This document shows, in pieces, positions 1-7,596 of a stretch of DNA of 13,561 bases. A program made the position numbers and the translations under genes. Within the stretch, counting starts at the first letter, position 1. Each line of letters begins with the position of its first letter. The stretch is from Mucidula mucida (taxonomy: Eukaryota; Basidiomycota; Agaricomycetes; Agaricales; Physalacriaceae): NCBI GenBank assembly GCA_015501055.1, contig JADNYV010000883.1, positions 1 to 13,561 of the forward strand, written 5' to 3'. The notes below the pieces were generated by a model. The model did not search any database. It was not told where the DNA came from and saw only the letters and a program-made list of their open reading frames with translations.

Positions 1-1
1 A

Positions 2-1384
2 CGATACAAGACCCTCGAGCTGATTACACGTACCTATTGGTGGCCAGGAATCAGCCGAGACGTCCGTGAATACGTAGAAGGGTGTCAAAAATGCCAGGTT
101 ACAAAGTCACATCGCACGAAGCCGGCTGCACCTCTTCATCCTATTGATGTGCCAAGCGAGCCATGGGAGATAGTAGGGACGGACATGATTGGAGAACTGC
201 CGGAATCAGGAGGATACAACACGATCAGCACGTTTGTGGACCATTTCACAAAGCGATTACGCATCATCCCCACACACACCACTCTGACGTCGGAAGGCAT
301 GGCCCGCATTTACCGTGATCGCATTTTCCCCATACATGGGATGCCACGACAGATGATACATGATCGCGGTCCACAATACCACTCGCGTTTCATGAAGGAG
401 TTGTACCGGTTGTTGGGCATACAAGGAAACTTTACAACGGCATATCATCCACAGGCAAATGGGCAGACGGAACGGCTGAACCAAGAGATAGAACATTTCT
501 TACGGTTATTTGTCAACTACCATCAGAACGACTGGCACGAATGGCTACCCTCTGCCGAATTTGTTTACAATGATCGGGTACACTCGGCAACCAAAGTCAC
601 TCCGTTCTTCGCAGACATGGGCAGACACCCCTACAAAGGCACCGCCCCGAAAACGGCATCGAGAAATGAGACTGCGCAGGAGTTTGCCGACGGCATGAGG
701 AAAACATGGGACGAAGTGGGGTCGGCATTGAAGATGGCCAAAGAGGACATGAAACGGTTTTATGACAGGAAACGGACAGAGGCAGTGGAGTACAAGGAAG
801 GCGACAAAGTATGGCTGGAAGGGACGAATCTCAGTACGGACCGACCAATGAAGAAGCTCGATGACAAACGCTTCGGGCCGTTCAAAGTGATCAAGAAAGT
901 CGGGACGAGCTCTTACAAGCTCCAGATTCCTCACACGTGGAAAAGCATCCATCCTGTGTTCAATGAGGCCCTGTTGACGCCTTACCACGAGCCCCAATTT
1001 CCGACGCAACCCCGAGACACGCGTCCACCACCTGTGCTGGAAGGAGCCGAACCGGAATGGGAGGTTGAGAAAGTGGTGAATTCCCGGAAGTACCGCGGGG
1101 GTTTTCAATACAAGGTTCACTGGAAGGGTTATGGCACACACGAACAGACATGGGAACCGGCATGCAATCTCAAAAATGCCGACGAAGCCATCAGCGATTT
1201 CCACCAACAATATCCGAACAAGCCGAAGCCACCCGCGCTTGCTCGCATTGAAGTCCCCATGTCGCAATTCCCGTCACATTTATTCCGACCCATGCCACCG
1301 CCTGATACCGAACCCCTTGACGTCACGCTACCCTCTGCAGCCCTCATGGAGCGACTCTGGCGCAGAATGGAACTTGCGCCTTAA
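2..1384 (+). CDS. pol: Gypsy integrase with C-terminal chromodomain (5' partial)
   Basis: This is the integrase end of a gypsy pol polyprotein, which joins retrotransposon cDNA to the host chromosome. The frame is open from base 2 and is cut only by the window edge; the GTG at 149 is an internal valine, not a start. Seen: the CQKC half of the HHCC zinc site (83-94), catalytic Asp at 182, Asp at 362 and Glu at 470 with 35 residues between the last two (D,D35E), a GPF module (875-883) and a chromodomain (about 1055-1213). The chromodomain keeps aromatic residues at the three cage positions (EWEVEK, HWKGY), so binding of methylated histone H3 is plausible from the family. The TAA overlaps the polypurine tract. 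No break is visible, but the element upstream is unseen. Confidence 0.95.
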   Translation, partial: RYKTLELITRTYWWPGISRDVREYVEGCQKCQVTKSHRTKPAAPLHPIDVPSEPWEIVGTDMIGELPESGGYNTISTFVDHFTKRLRIIPTHTTLTSEGMARIYRDRIFPIHGMPRQMIHDRGPQYHSRFMKELYRLLGIQGNFTTAYHPQANGQTERLNQEIEHFLRLFVNYHQNDWHEWLPSAEFVYNDRVHSATKVTPFFADMGRHPYKGTAPKTASRNETAQEFADGMRKTWDEVGSALKMAKEDMKRFYDRKRTEAVEYKEGDKVWLEGTNLSTDRPMKKLDDKRFGPFKVIKKVGTSSYKLQIPHTWKSIHPVFNEALLTPYHEPQFPTQPRDTRPPPVLEGAEPEWEVEKVVNSRKYRGGFQYKVHWKGYGTHEQTWEPACNLKNADEAISDFHQQYPNKPKPPALARIEVPMSQFPSHLFRPMPPPDTEPLDVTLPSAALMERLWRRMELAP

Positions 1385-1395
1385 AGAGGGGGTGA
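1383..1395 (+). other. Polypurine tract of element A
   Basis: A purine run (AAAGAGGGGGTGA) sits directly before the LTR and overlaps the pol stop codon. In LTR retrotransposons this RNase H-resistant tract primes plus-strand DNA synthesis. Element B has the matching tract AAGGAGGGGGTGA at the same place, which supports the assignment. Confidence 0.85.
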
Positions 1396-1429
1396 TGTTA
1401 TGAATCGCCATATTTTCACACTTTCACAT

Positions 1430-1462
1430 CTTATCATATCTTATCGGGGGCCTTATCTTATC
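1430..1462 (+). promoter_or_regulatory. Cluster of four CTTATC (GATAAG) motifs in LTR U3
   Basis: CTTATC occurs at 1430-1435, 1440-1445, 1452-1457 and 1457-1462. Its reverse complement GATAAG matches the HGATAR consensus bound by fungal GATA factors (nitrogen regulators of the AreA/NIT2 type, iron regulators of the SRE type, light regulators of the WC type). H and B keep three copies, and the LTR stub of C keeps two. Binding and function are inference. Confidence 0.4.
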
Positions 1463-1531
1463 AACCAACGGACCGTTTCATCATCTGTTTCGTCAACGAT
1501 CATACCCCTTTCATTACCGAAGCCGTACTCA

Positions 1532-1551
1532 TGTTGGACACACGTCCAACA
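1532..1551 (+). repeat. Inverted repeat in LTR U3
   Basis: TGTTGGAC and GTCCAACA form a perfect 8-bp inverted repeat around a 4-nt spacer (ACAC). In the H and B LTRs a G-to-A change shortens the arms to 6 bp. It could be a dimeric factor site or a hairpin. No function can be assigned. Confidence 0.5.
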
Positions 1552-1774
1552 CATGGATGACATCATACATGCCGATACCTCATGGACTCCCTATTGTATA
1601 CACACCGCCGACACTCGTAGCACACATGGTCGTTTCAGTATTATTACTTACATGCAGTTACCACTCGTATTTAATGGTTTCACGGACTAGTAGCATACAA
1701 CACTGGGTCAAGGGCGTGGAGCATCCCTAGTGGAAACACGTATGGACAAGGAGTCTCAAACACAGACTTACTAG

Positions 1775-1818
1775 TATATAAGCAGTAGTGTAGTATCATT
1801 GTACTTTAGTTCCGATCT
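1775..1818 (+). promoter_or_regulatory. LTR promoter core: TATA box and predicted start (A)
   Basis: TATATAA at 1775-1781 is followed 32 nt later (from its first base) by TAGTTCCGATCT (1807-1818). That segment is the one complementary to the candidate primer site after the H 5' LTR. This is the usual spacing for a TATA-directed start, so R probably begins near 1807. Confidence 0.55.
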
Positions 1819-1923
1819 CGTTTATACACCTGGCCTAGCCTAGTCTTACGAACGCGAACGCTTTCTTCCTTAGTTCTTGCTGTGGTACCTGGTTGAGTCT
1901 CGTGGCTTAGTCAGTCGCTAACA

Positions 1924-3101
1924 GTGTAGCCCATTGTCGAGCGTAACGTGTCGAGGCAGTCTGTGTAGGTTGAGTCGGTGAAGCCGATGAGGGAGTTCTG
2001 CTGTCCGCCGAGTCGTAAGCGCAAGGTGCGTGTACCCTTCAGATACTTTGCAACATCAATTGCCGCTTTCCAGTGTTCGCTGCGGTGGCAGTCGAGGAAA
2101 CCAGCGAGTTTGGAAACAGCGAAGGAGATGTCTGGGCGCGTCCCAATGGCGACATACATCAATCCACCAACTAGTTGGTGGTACGGGCATTCTGCAGCGT
2201 CTGGAGTGGATAGTTTTGATGGGCGCCTAAGCTTGAGGTTGGGATCCATGGGTATGAGTTTGGGATGTGCATCTGGAGGCAGGAATTGTTGAACTATCTT
2301 GTCGATGAGCGCTGTCTGTGATAGATAGACGAATCGTTTAGCGCGGTCACATTCGATGGCGATGCCGACAATGAATCGCGCGTCTTCAACCAATAACTGC
2401 CAGCGTGTTTGAACTTCATCCAGGAAGTGTTCGTTCTCCTCTCTTGAAGACGCGACTGAAAGGAAATCGTTGATGTGTACAGCGCAGATGACGGTCCCGG
2501 TTTCCAACTTCCTGTAGTATATGCACCATTCGCTCTGTAGTTGTTTGAAGCCCCAGCTGACCATCGCCTCGTTGAGGGTCTTGTTCCAGATCCTGCCGCC
2601 CTGCTTCAGTCCATACAGCCCCTTCTGTAACTTCCAGACCCAGTCCTCCTTCCCTTTTACAGCAAACCCTTCCAACTGTTCGATCCACTGTGTCTCCTCC
2701 TTGTTCAGAAGTCCATGGAGGTACGCCTGCTTGATGTTGAACTGCTGCATGTCCCAGTCATGGTATCCTGCTAGGTGCGCCAGTATCCGGAACAACTCCG
2801 TCCTCGCTGTCAGTGAAGCTGTCCGTTTGTAGTTGCGTCCGAACACCTGTTCGAATCCTCTGACCACTAATCGCGCTTTCCACCTGTTGATCTCACCAAG
2901 TTTGTTGCGTTTCCTGAGTAGTACCCACTTTGAGCGCAATACCCGTCGGCCCGTAGGTACGTCTTTGAGGGGGACCAGCTTGTAGACTCCCATGTCAGCT
3001 AGTCCTTTCAACTCCTCCTCAATCGCAGCTACCCACTTCTCCGCATCCTCTGATTCCATTGCTGTCTTCAGGTTCGGAGGTTCGTCCTGGGCACGGTCTT
3101 C
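1924..3101 (-). pseudogene. pol: Copia reverse transcriptase and RNase H, 3' truncated
   Basis: This segment would copy the element RNA into DNA. After the TAA at 3102 the frame is open through the RT palm and into RNase H, and ends where element A begins; the remaining codons reach a stop at 1911-1913 inside its LTR. Seen: the RT entry region (KWVAAIEEELKGL), RWKARLVVRGF, LYGLKQGGRIWN, PYHQLVGGLMYVAIGTRPDI, and the RNase H start GFTDSTYTD. Both RT metal sites are damaged: the expected FD(I/V)K motif reads FNIK, and the expected YVDD box reads HIND, so two of three catalytic aspartates are Asn (AAC codons, one G-to-A step from GAC). The enzyme would be inactive even without the stops. Family assignment is firm. 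Confidence 0.92.
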
Positions 3102-3713
3102 TTACTCCGTCGCACTGAGCAGGTTGTCTATGAGTTCCTCGAACGGGTTGTCCTCATCTAGGAAGTTCGCTTCCAGGCCCTCGTCCTGTAGCGCCGCTCG
3201 TAACTCGATTCTTGCTTGTCGCCTGTCCTTCGCTGCCTGTTTCCTCTCTTTCTTCCCTTCTACTGATTCCTTCACCTCCTGGACCAACCTTGGTGACCTT
3301 CACGGTAGACTACTGGGCTCCTCCGGATTCTTCAATGACGGTGTTTCCGGTTCCCCATCTATCCTACTGCTGTGCCCCGGGTTCTTCGATGACAGTGTTT
3401 CCGGGCCAGCTTTCATTATACTATCAGGTACGTTTGTATTTGATGACGGTTGTAATGATGCTGTTGGTATTTGGGAGATGTTGGATGGAATTGATGGAGG
3501 TGGGATTGTGTCGGGTTCAGGTATTGGCGCGATCTCTGGCTGGTCAATGCTGGGGGATTCAACGGTGGTACCGGGCTTGAAAGGTCTGGCGACGTCCTGG
3601 TGGGATTCTACAAATTTGATGTGGAACGATTCGATAACTTTATGGGTCGGTTGATGGTAGCACCTATACGCCTTCGCTTGCTGTGAGTATCCAATAAGAA
3701 CACACTCGATGGA
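3102..3713 (-). pseudogene. pol: Copia integrase C-terminal/linker region with two stops
   Basis: This in-frame stretch joins the integrase core to RT. It starts just after the TGA at 3714 with a copia-typical block (ECVLIGYSQQAKAYRCY, then VIESFHIKFVE). A long Pro/Ser/Glu-rich, low-conservation linker follows and contains a degenerate 18-residue tandem repeat (bases 3324-3404). TGA at 3300-3302 interrupts it. Beyond that lies a charged segment (EGKKERKQAAKDRRQARIEL) that is probably helical, ending in TAA at 3102-3104. All pieces share the frame of the flanking integrase and RT, so it is one ancestral ORF. Linkers of this kind are poorly conserved, and no function is assigned. Confidence 0.8.
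3324..3404. repeat. Degenerate 54-bp tandem repeat in copia linker
   Basis: A 27-bp core at 3324-3350 recurs at 3378-3404 with 4 mismatches (shared TTCTTC, ATGAC, GTGTTTCCGG), a period of 54 bp or 18 codons. A much weaker third copy starts near 3431 (TTTGATGACGG). It lies in the Pro/Ser-rich linker, so an in-frame repeat expansion is the likely origin. Confidence 0.55.
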
Positions 3714-4073
3714 TCATTGATATATCTTTGGGTTTCGTGATGGAATGAGGACAAACGCGCAACAACCAATTTCTCGTAAGTGGGATAGGTTGGGTTTCCA
3801 ACCGTACCAAGCTTCAAACGGAGTCTTGAACTTGATGCCAGCTGCAGGTGTCCGGGCGGTGAGGTATGCTGCCGTTACACAGAACTCGTCCCATTGGTTT
3901 GGTGGTAGTTCTGCATTGATGTGCATGGTACGTGCCTTGTTCATGACCGTCCTGTGTGTCCTCTCGCATTGTCCGTTATGTGCACTCGTATATGGTGCCG
4001 TGAACTTGATCTCAATCCCCCTTGATTCGCACCACTTTGTCATTGTGTCTGAATGTAGTTTGCCGTTGTCCAC
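3714..4073 (-). pseudogene. pol: Copia integrase core, second half
   Basis: This is the catalytic core of the copia integrase from the second catalytic Asp onward, in the same frame as the preceding segment but separated from it by TGA at 4074-4076. Seen: DNGKLHSD with the second Asp at its start, TAPYTSAHNGQCERTHRT with the catalytic Glu, then the copia-typical FKTPFEAWYGWKPNLSHLR block. By my count 34 residues lie between Asp and Glu where 35 is usual, so one codon may be missing. It ends at TGA 3714-3716, where an Arg codon (CGA) would suit the family. The first GTG is a valine, not a real start. Confidence 0.9.
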
Positions 4074-6305
4074 TCAATATTTCTTTGGGTGTTGTCCTGT
4101 CTGGTGCTCGACCTGTAACTCCCATACACGTAGCCGTTCAAAAGCACTTGATTTCGATGGTAGTGGTACAGCCCATGAGAAGCATGTGGCTTTGTCAACA
4201 ATGGACATAAGGTAACTGTTTCCTGAAGCAGAGACGACACCTTCGGGACCGGTCAGGTCAACCGCCACCACCTCCAGCCTCTCCGTCGCTCTCGCACCCT
4301 CCCGTACCCTTGGAACTGACAAATGTGGCTGTTTCCCAAGGATACAGGATGAGCAAACGGGCGGTAGTTCAGAGAGATTGACGGGCATACCGGAGGCAGA
4401 TGCATGACGAGCCATGTGGAGTATGACGGGGATATTGGGATGTCCAAGTCGGCAATGCCAGACGCCAACGTCAGGAGTAGGAGATACCGATACAAGTGCC
4501 GATTCTGTAGCAGTAGGGATCTTGGAGCAATCGAGCTTGTAGAGTTTGCGAGAAGTCATGCGAGTGCCAGTTGCTAGGACGTGTCCGTGTCCACGGTTTG
4601 CGATGATGGTGATGGTATTCGAGGAAAAACGGCTCTCGCATTGAAGGTCGTCAGAGATGGTCGCAATAGAGAGTAGGCAAACAGAGGATTCTGGTATCCA
4701 GAGGACGTTGTTGAGCGTAAGTTCCGTTACCGTACGGTCCAGCTTCACAACCACGCTCCCAATACCTCGCGCCTCGATAGATGTACTACCAACGCCGCAA
4801 ACTCTCCTTGGTCTGACCAGTGGCCAAAGGTTCTGGAAGTCTGTCTTGTTCATCGACACATGTACAGAGGCTCCAGAGTCTGCAAGCCAAGGAGAATCAG
4901 ATAGTGAAACGGGTGTCAGCGAGCTGTCCATCGTTGCATTGAACGTGTTGTCATTGAGTGGTCTCTGGTGCTCGTTCCAGTCAACCGTTGCTCTAGGTTC
5001 CTCAACAATGCCTAGGACAAACAATTCGTTGAAGTCGCCAGGCGCCATGGTGTTGCGAACTCCATCAGTGTATATGTCCTGGAGTTGGTCTGTCGAAAGT
5101 CCACAGAAGTTGATGTCCACCGCATGAGCTGCATCGTCTTTCTTCTTGGCGTCTTTCGCTTCGTCGTTCTTTGGTTTGGCGTTTTCTTTTCCGCAACGCT
5201 TCCCATACTTCGCGTCTCTGGCCGCCTCTTTCGCTTCTAGGATGGTCTTCCCTTCCATACCGCCGCCCTTCCTGACACAGTATGGTGTAGTATGGCCGAG
5301 CAGTCCACAGTTCCCGCAAGTCTCTCTTGTTGGTGTCTTGGATGCAACCATGGCCGTATCTTGCGCATCATCTTTCTTGATTTCCGCCTCAAGTTCGAAG
5401 AGCGCGCATATATCCTCTGATCTGTATGGTGTCTCCTTCGTGGACCGCGAAATGTTCTCCATAACGCGCGAACGTAGGATCGGGTAGTGGGTACCCATCG
5501 CCTGGATGAGTGCGACGCAAAGGAAATCGTCTTCTGTCGGCGCTCCCATCTCCCAGAGTCTCTTGTTGACGTCTCGCATTTCGTGTAATTTTCGCAAAAT
5601 GTTGTCGCCCGGCGCTAGCGTGTACGAGAGGAGTTGATGGATGAGAGTGACCTGTGCGACTACGCCACATCTAAGGTGGCGCTCAGTGATGGCGGCCCAA
5701 AGCTCTTTGGCTGTCGTTATCTCCCGGAAGATGGCTGCTTCCTCAGGAACCATTGTCAGGCGCGTGAAAGCGACAACCGCCGCGTCATTCTGCAGCCAGT
5801 TCCCGTAAGCGCGTGGTTCCTTGTCTGGGTCTGGCTGTTTGTACACGCCATTAGGGTCTGGGGATATGTGGTAGACGAGAGGCTGAGCGACTGTGAGGAC
5901 ATTGTGTAGGACCTCAGACCAGCGTGCAAAGTTGGAGACGGCGAGACTGAGCTTCTCTTGCCCGGCGGGCCATGCGGATATTGTGATGGATACGGGACAT
6001 ATGTGTGGGTGTGTGCGGTCGAAGTGCATGGTTTCGGTGAGCAAAGATGGTGCTGGCGACGAAGGGTGTGAGTGGCGGCTCGAATCGCATCTCTCGCGCA
6101 TGCCCATCATCCTCTCGAACATCGCCATCATCCGAGCCTCTGACCGGTCGACCATGTCCATCATCCGCGTCTCAAAAGCTACTCCTGACAATCCTCCTGC
6201 GGCGACCGAGGGCCCGGTATTGGTGTCCATCTCTGCAAGCGACGCGCTCCGTCTTCTAAGTGTTCTAGTTGGTTCCGCGGCTGGCTGTTTCTTCGTTCCG
6301 GGCAT
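4074..6305 (-). pseudogene. gag-pol: Copia Gag, protease and integrase N-terminus (743 codons)
   Basis: This is the 5' part of a copia polyprotein: Gag forms the particle, protease cuts the precursor, and integrase inserts the cDNA. The ATG at 6303-6305 lies 108 nt inside the primer site, a normal distance. Domains by residue: a basic, low-complexity N-terminus (1-90), a UBN2-like gag (about 95-310), a CCHC zinc knuckle (C330, C333, H338, C343), a Lys/Ala-rich stretch (355-395), protease LADSGA (D476), the pre-integrase zinc site (H617, H622, C651, C654) and the first integrase Asp in VAVDLTGPE (D683). The ORF ends early at TGA 4074-4076, between integrase residues that belong together. The four stops and ruined RT sites downstream make this a relic, although this piece is itself uninterrupted. 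Confidence 0.93.
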
Positions 6306-6413
6306 CAGAGCCGTATGTATGCGTTAAAATCGTCTAGGCGGGACGTCGAAAATGTCCTATAATGGCGTGTCCGAGTTTGTGCAACGTCAGGGATGGTGAG
6401 GCCTTCACCAAAT
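6306..6413 (-). other. Copia 5' untranslated leader
   Basis: This is the 108-nt stretch between the primer site and the gag ATG. I see no ORF or clear structure in it. Packaging signals would be expected here in the family but cannot be recognised by eye. Confidence 0.6.
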
Positions 6414-6423
6414 GCCCATAACC
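6414..6423 (-). other. Copia primer binding site (initiator tRNA-Met anticodon arm)
   Basis: Read on the minus strand, the LTR end TAACA is followed at once by GGTTATGGGC. This is complementary to GCCCATAACC, the anticodon stem-loop of eukaryotic initiator tRNA-Met. Drosophila copia is known to prime from a cleaved half of that tRNA rather than from its 3' CCA end. Use of the same mechanism here is inference from this match. Confidence 0.7.
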
Positions 6424-6469
6424 TGTTAAAACCTGTACGTATCACGGACTATCAGAACACGCCTTAGTC
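6424..6469 (-). repeat. Copia 5' LTR, last 46 bp
   Basis: On the minus strand the segment ends TTTTAACA just before the primer site, as an LTR 3' end should. It is cut at 6469/6470 by the gypsy LTR of element H. The other copia LTR is not in the window, so repetition cannot be confirmed here; the call rests on position and the TAACA end. Confidence 0.7.
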
Positions 6470-6997
6470 TGTTATGAATCGCCATACTTTCACATTTTCA
6501 ATCTTATCATATCTTATCGGGGGGCTTGTCTTATCAACCAACGGACTGTTTCATCATCTGTTTCGTCACCGGTCATACTCCTTTTCATTACCGAAGCCGT
6601 ACTCATGTTGGACACACACCCAACACATGGATGACATCATACATGCTGATACCTCATGGACTCCCTATTGTATACACACCGCCAACACTCGTAGCACACA
6701 TGGTTGTTTCAGTATTATTACTTACATGCAGTTACCACTCGTATTTAATGGTTTCACGGACTAGTAGCATACAACACTGGGTCAAGGGCGTGGAGCATCC
6801 CTAGTGGAAACGTGTATGGACAAGGAGTCTCAAACACAGACTTACTAGTATATAAGCCGTAGTGTAGTATCATTGTACTTTAGTTCCGATCTCGTTTATA
6901 CACCTGGCCTAGCCTAGTCTTACGAACGCAAATGCTTTCTCTTTCAGTTCTTGCTGTGGTACCTGGTTGAGTCTCGTGGCTTAGTCAGTCGCTAACA
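6470..6997 (+). repeat. 5' LTR of gypsy element H (528 bp)
   Basis: TGTTATGAATCG to GTCGCTAACA, colinear with the A LTR (1396-1923) along its length. It is followed by a primer-site candidate and a gag leader, so it acts as a 5' LTR. It carries CTTATC at 6503, 6513 and 6530, with a fourth site changed to CTTGTC (6525). Its internal sequence is closest to the B LTR. Confidence 0.95.
6849..6892 (+). promoter_or_regulatory. LTR promoter core: TATA box and predicted start (H)
   Basis: TATATAA lies at 6849-6855, and TAGTTCCGATCT at 6881-6892, 32 nt from the first base of the TATA box. This LTR drives the H leader and gag. The second segment pairs with 7000-7011 in the leader (11 of 12 bases), which suggests that the transcript starts near 6881 and that its 5' end is the primer. 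Confidence 0.6.
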
Positions 6998-7596
6998 GAA
7001 GATCAGAACTACTTTCTACCACCTACCACACATCCCCTAATTGTCGATCAGCACTTCAGTGTTTGATCATCACACATTCCCCTATTCCCTTTCCCTGTTA
7101 CAGATCGACGGATTTCTAATTCCAGTGCACGTCCGCATACATGTGTATTGGTCCCAGTAGCGCCGGCTAACAGTTAGAGATAACTGCCTCGGGTGCTGGA
7201 AGTAGCCGCTCTCACGAGAACAAACTTTTGGCAGTTGCACTTCAGTGGGCGCTGTTTATGGGTCAACCCCCGTTCCCAGGAAAACTTCGGCTTACCTCAC
7301 ACCAGAGGGACGTCGGCTGGGCAATTGCAAACTTGTGACGAGCTCTTGGGCTCCGTAGATACGTAGTCAGTAGTCGGTAAAATAGTGTAGACAGTTACAA
7401 TACCTACCTACTTTACTTACATTACGATACACACCATCATTCCCCAACCTACCAAGTCCTGGATTCTATCTCAGATCTAGGTGATTCCTCCTTATTCATC
7501 CAAACCTCTATTCCCTCACCCGTTTCATCCAAATCCGCATCACCCATATCCCCACTTTCACCCTTTCACTCTCCGATCTTATCACCTCAATTCATC
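6998..7596 (+). other. Gypsy leader (5' UTR) with short upstream ORFs
   Basis: This 599-nt stretch between the 5' LTR and the gag ATG holds no long ORF. Two short upstream ORFs are visible: 7141-7170 (9 codons plus stop) and 7258-7338 (26 codons plus stop). The last 150 nt are pyrimidine-rich, with many CCC/TTC runs. Nothing here looks like a host gene, and RNA packaging or translational control elements would be expected by family but are not recognisable by eye. Confidence 0.7.
6999..7011 (+). other. Candidate self-priming primer binding site
   Basis: AAGATCAGAACTA starts one base after the LTR end, where the primer site belongs. It does not begin with TGG, so a tRNA 3' end is unlikely as primer. 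It is complementary to the LTR segment about 32 nt past the TATA box: 11 of 12 bases in the H and A LTRs, 12 of 13 in the B LTR (7838-7850). Tf1/sushi-type fungal elements are known to prime from the 5' end of their own RNA. The match is seen; the mechanism is inferred. Confidence 0.6.

Larger units (their letters stand above)
1..1923 (+). mobile_element. Ty3/gypsy chromovirus A, 3' part (integrase to 3' LTR)
   Basis: This is the 3' portion of a chromodomain Ty3/gypsy LTR retrotransposon; its 5' part lies left of the window. The order is integrase, chromodomain, stop codon, polypurine tract and LTR, as in Ty3/gypsy elements. The LTR ends TAACA at 1923, and copia RNase H coding sequence in the other orientation begins at 1924, so A was inserted into the copia element. 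The 5 bp just after the LTR (GTGTA, 1924-1928) is the candidate target duplication; its partner would lie outside the window. The integrase is nearly identical to that of element B (5 differences in 411 residues), which indicates recent family activity. Confidence 0.95.
1396..1923 (+). repeat. 3' LTR of gypsy element A (528 bp)
   Basis: The repeat starts TGTTATGAATCG and ends GTCGCTAACA, giving the 5-bp terminal inverted repeat TGTTA/TAACA. Near-identical copies lie at 6470-6997 (+, 528 bp) and 7733-8262 (-, 530 bp), and a stub lies at 10975. It carries GATAAG-type motifs at its 5' end, an 8-bp inverted repeat at 1532-1551 and a TATA box at 1775. It is visibly more different from the H and B LTRs than those are from each other (for example CACGTCC here, CACACCC in both others). 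ORFs inside it are chance. Confidence 0.95.
1924..6469 (-). mobile_element. Ty1/copia element, decayed, truncated at both ends by gypsy elements
   Basis: Read on the minus strand, the order is end of 5' LTR (6424-6469), primer site (6414-6423), leader, then gag, protease, integrase, RT and RNase H. Integrase before RT defines Ty1/copia. All coding segments from 6305 down to 1924 lie in one frame, broken by TGA (4074-4076), TGA (3714-3716), TGA (3300-3302) and TAA (3102-3104), with no frameshift seen. The RNase H end is cut at 1924 by element A, and the 5' LTR is cut at 6470 by element H. The copia element is therefore older than both gypsy insertions and cannot be functional. Confidence 0.93.

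Noticed and set aside
149..151. Apparent start codon of the integrase at 149
   Set aside because: The codon is GTG within an open frame that runs from base 2 and matches element B upstream; it is an internal Val.
545..1267. 240-codon antisense ORF over the integrase of A, with a twin at 8391-9113 over B
   Set aside because: The two copies are nearly identical in sequence, so the antisense ORF is conserved trivially. It has no recognisable domain and is a shadow of the integrase frame.
1400..1690. 96-codon ORF inside the LTR, repeated at 6474-6764
   Set aside because: It lies in U3 with the TATA box downstream of it, has no domain, and its conservation follows from LTR identity.
2992..3654. 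220-codon Ser-rich plus-strand ORF
   Set aside because: It is antisense to the copia linker and RT start, where the minus strand gives family-specific protein in a constant frame. The Ser/Phe/Leu-rich composition is typical of shadow frames.
6998..7596. Possible host exon or non-coding RNA in the gene-free stretch
   Set aside because: It lies between a 5' LTR with primer site and the gag ATG, as a retrotransposon leader does. No tRNA or rRNA fold or long ORF was seen.
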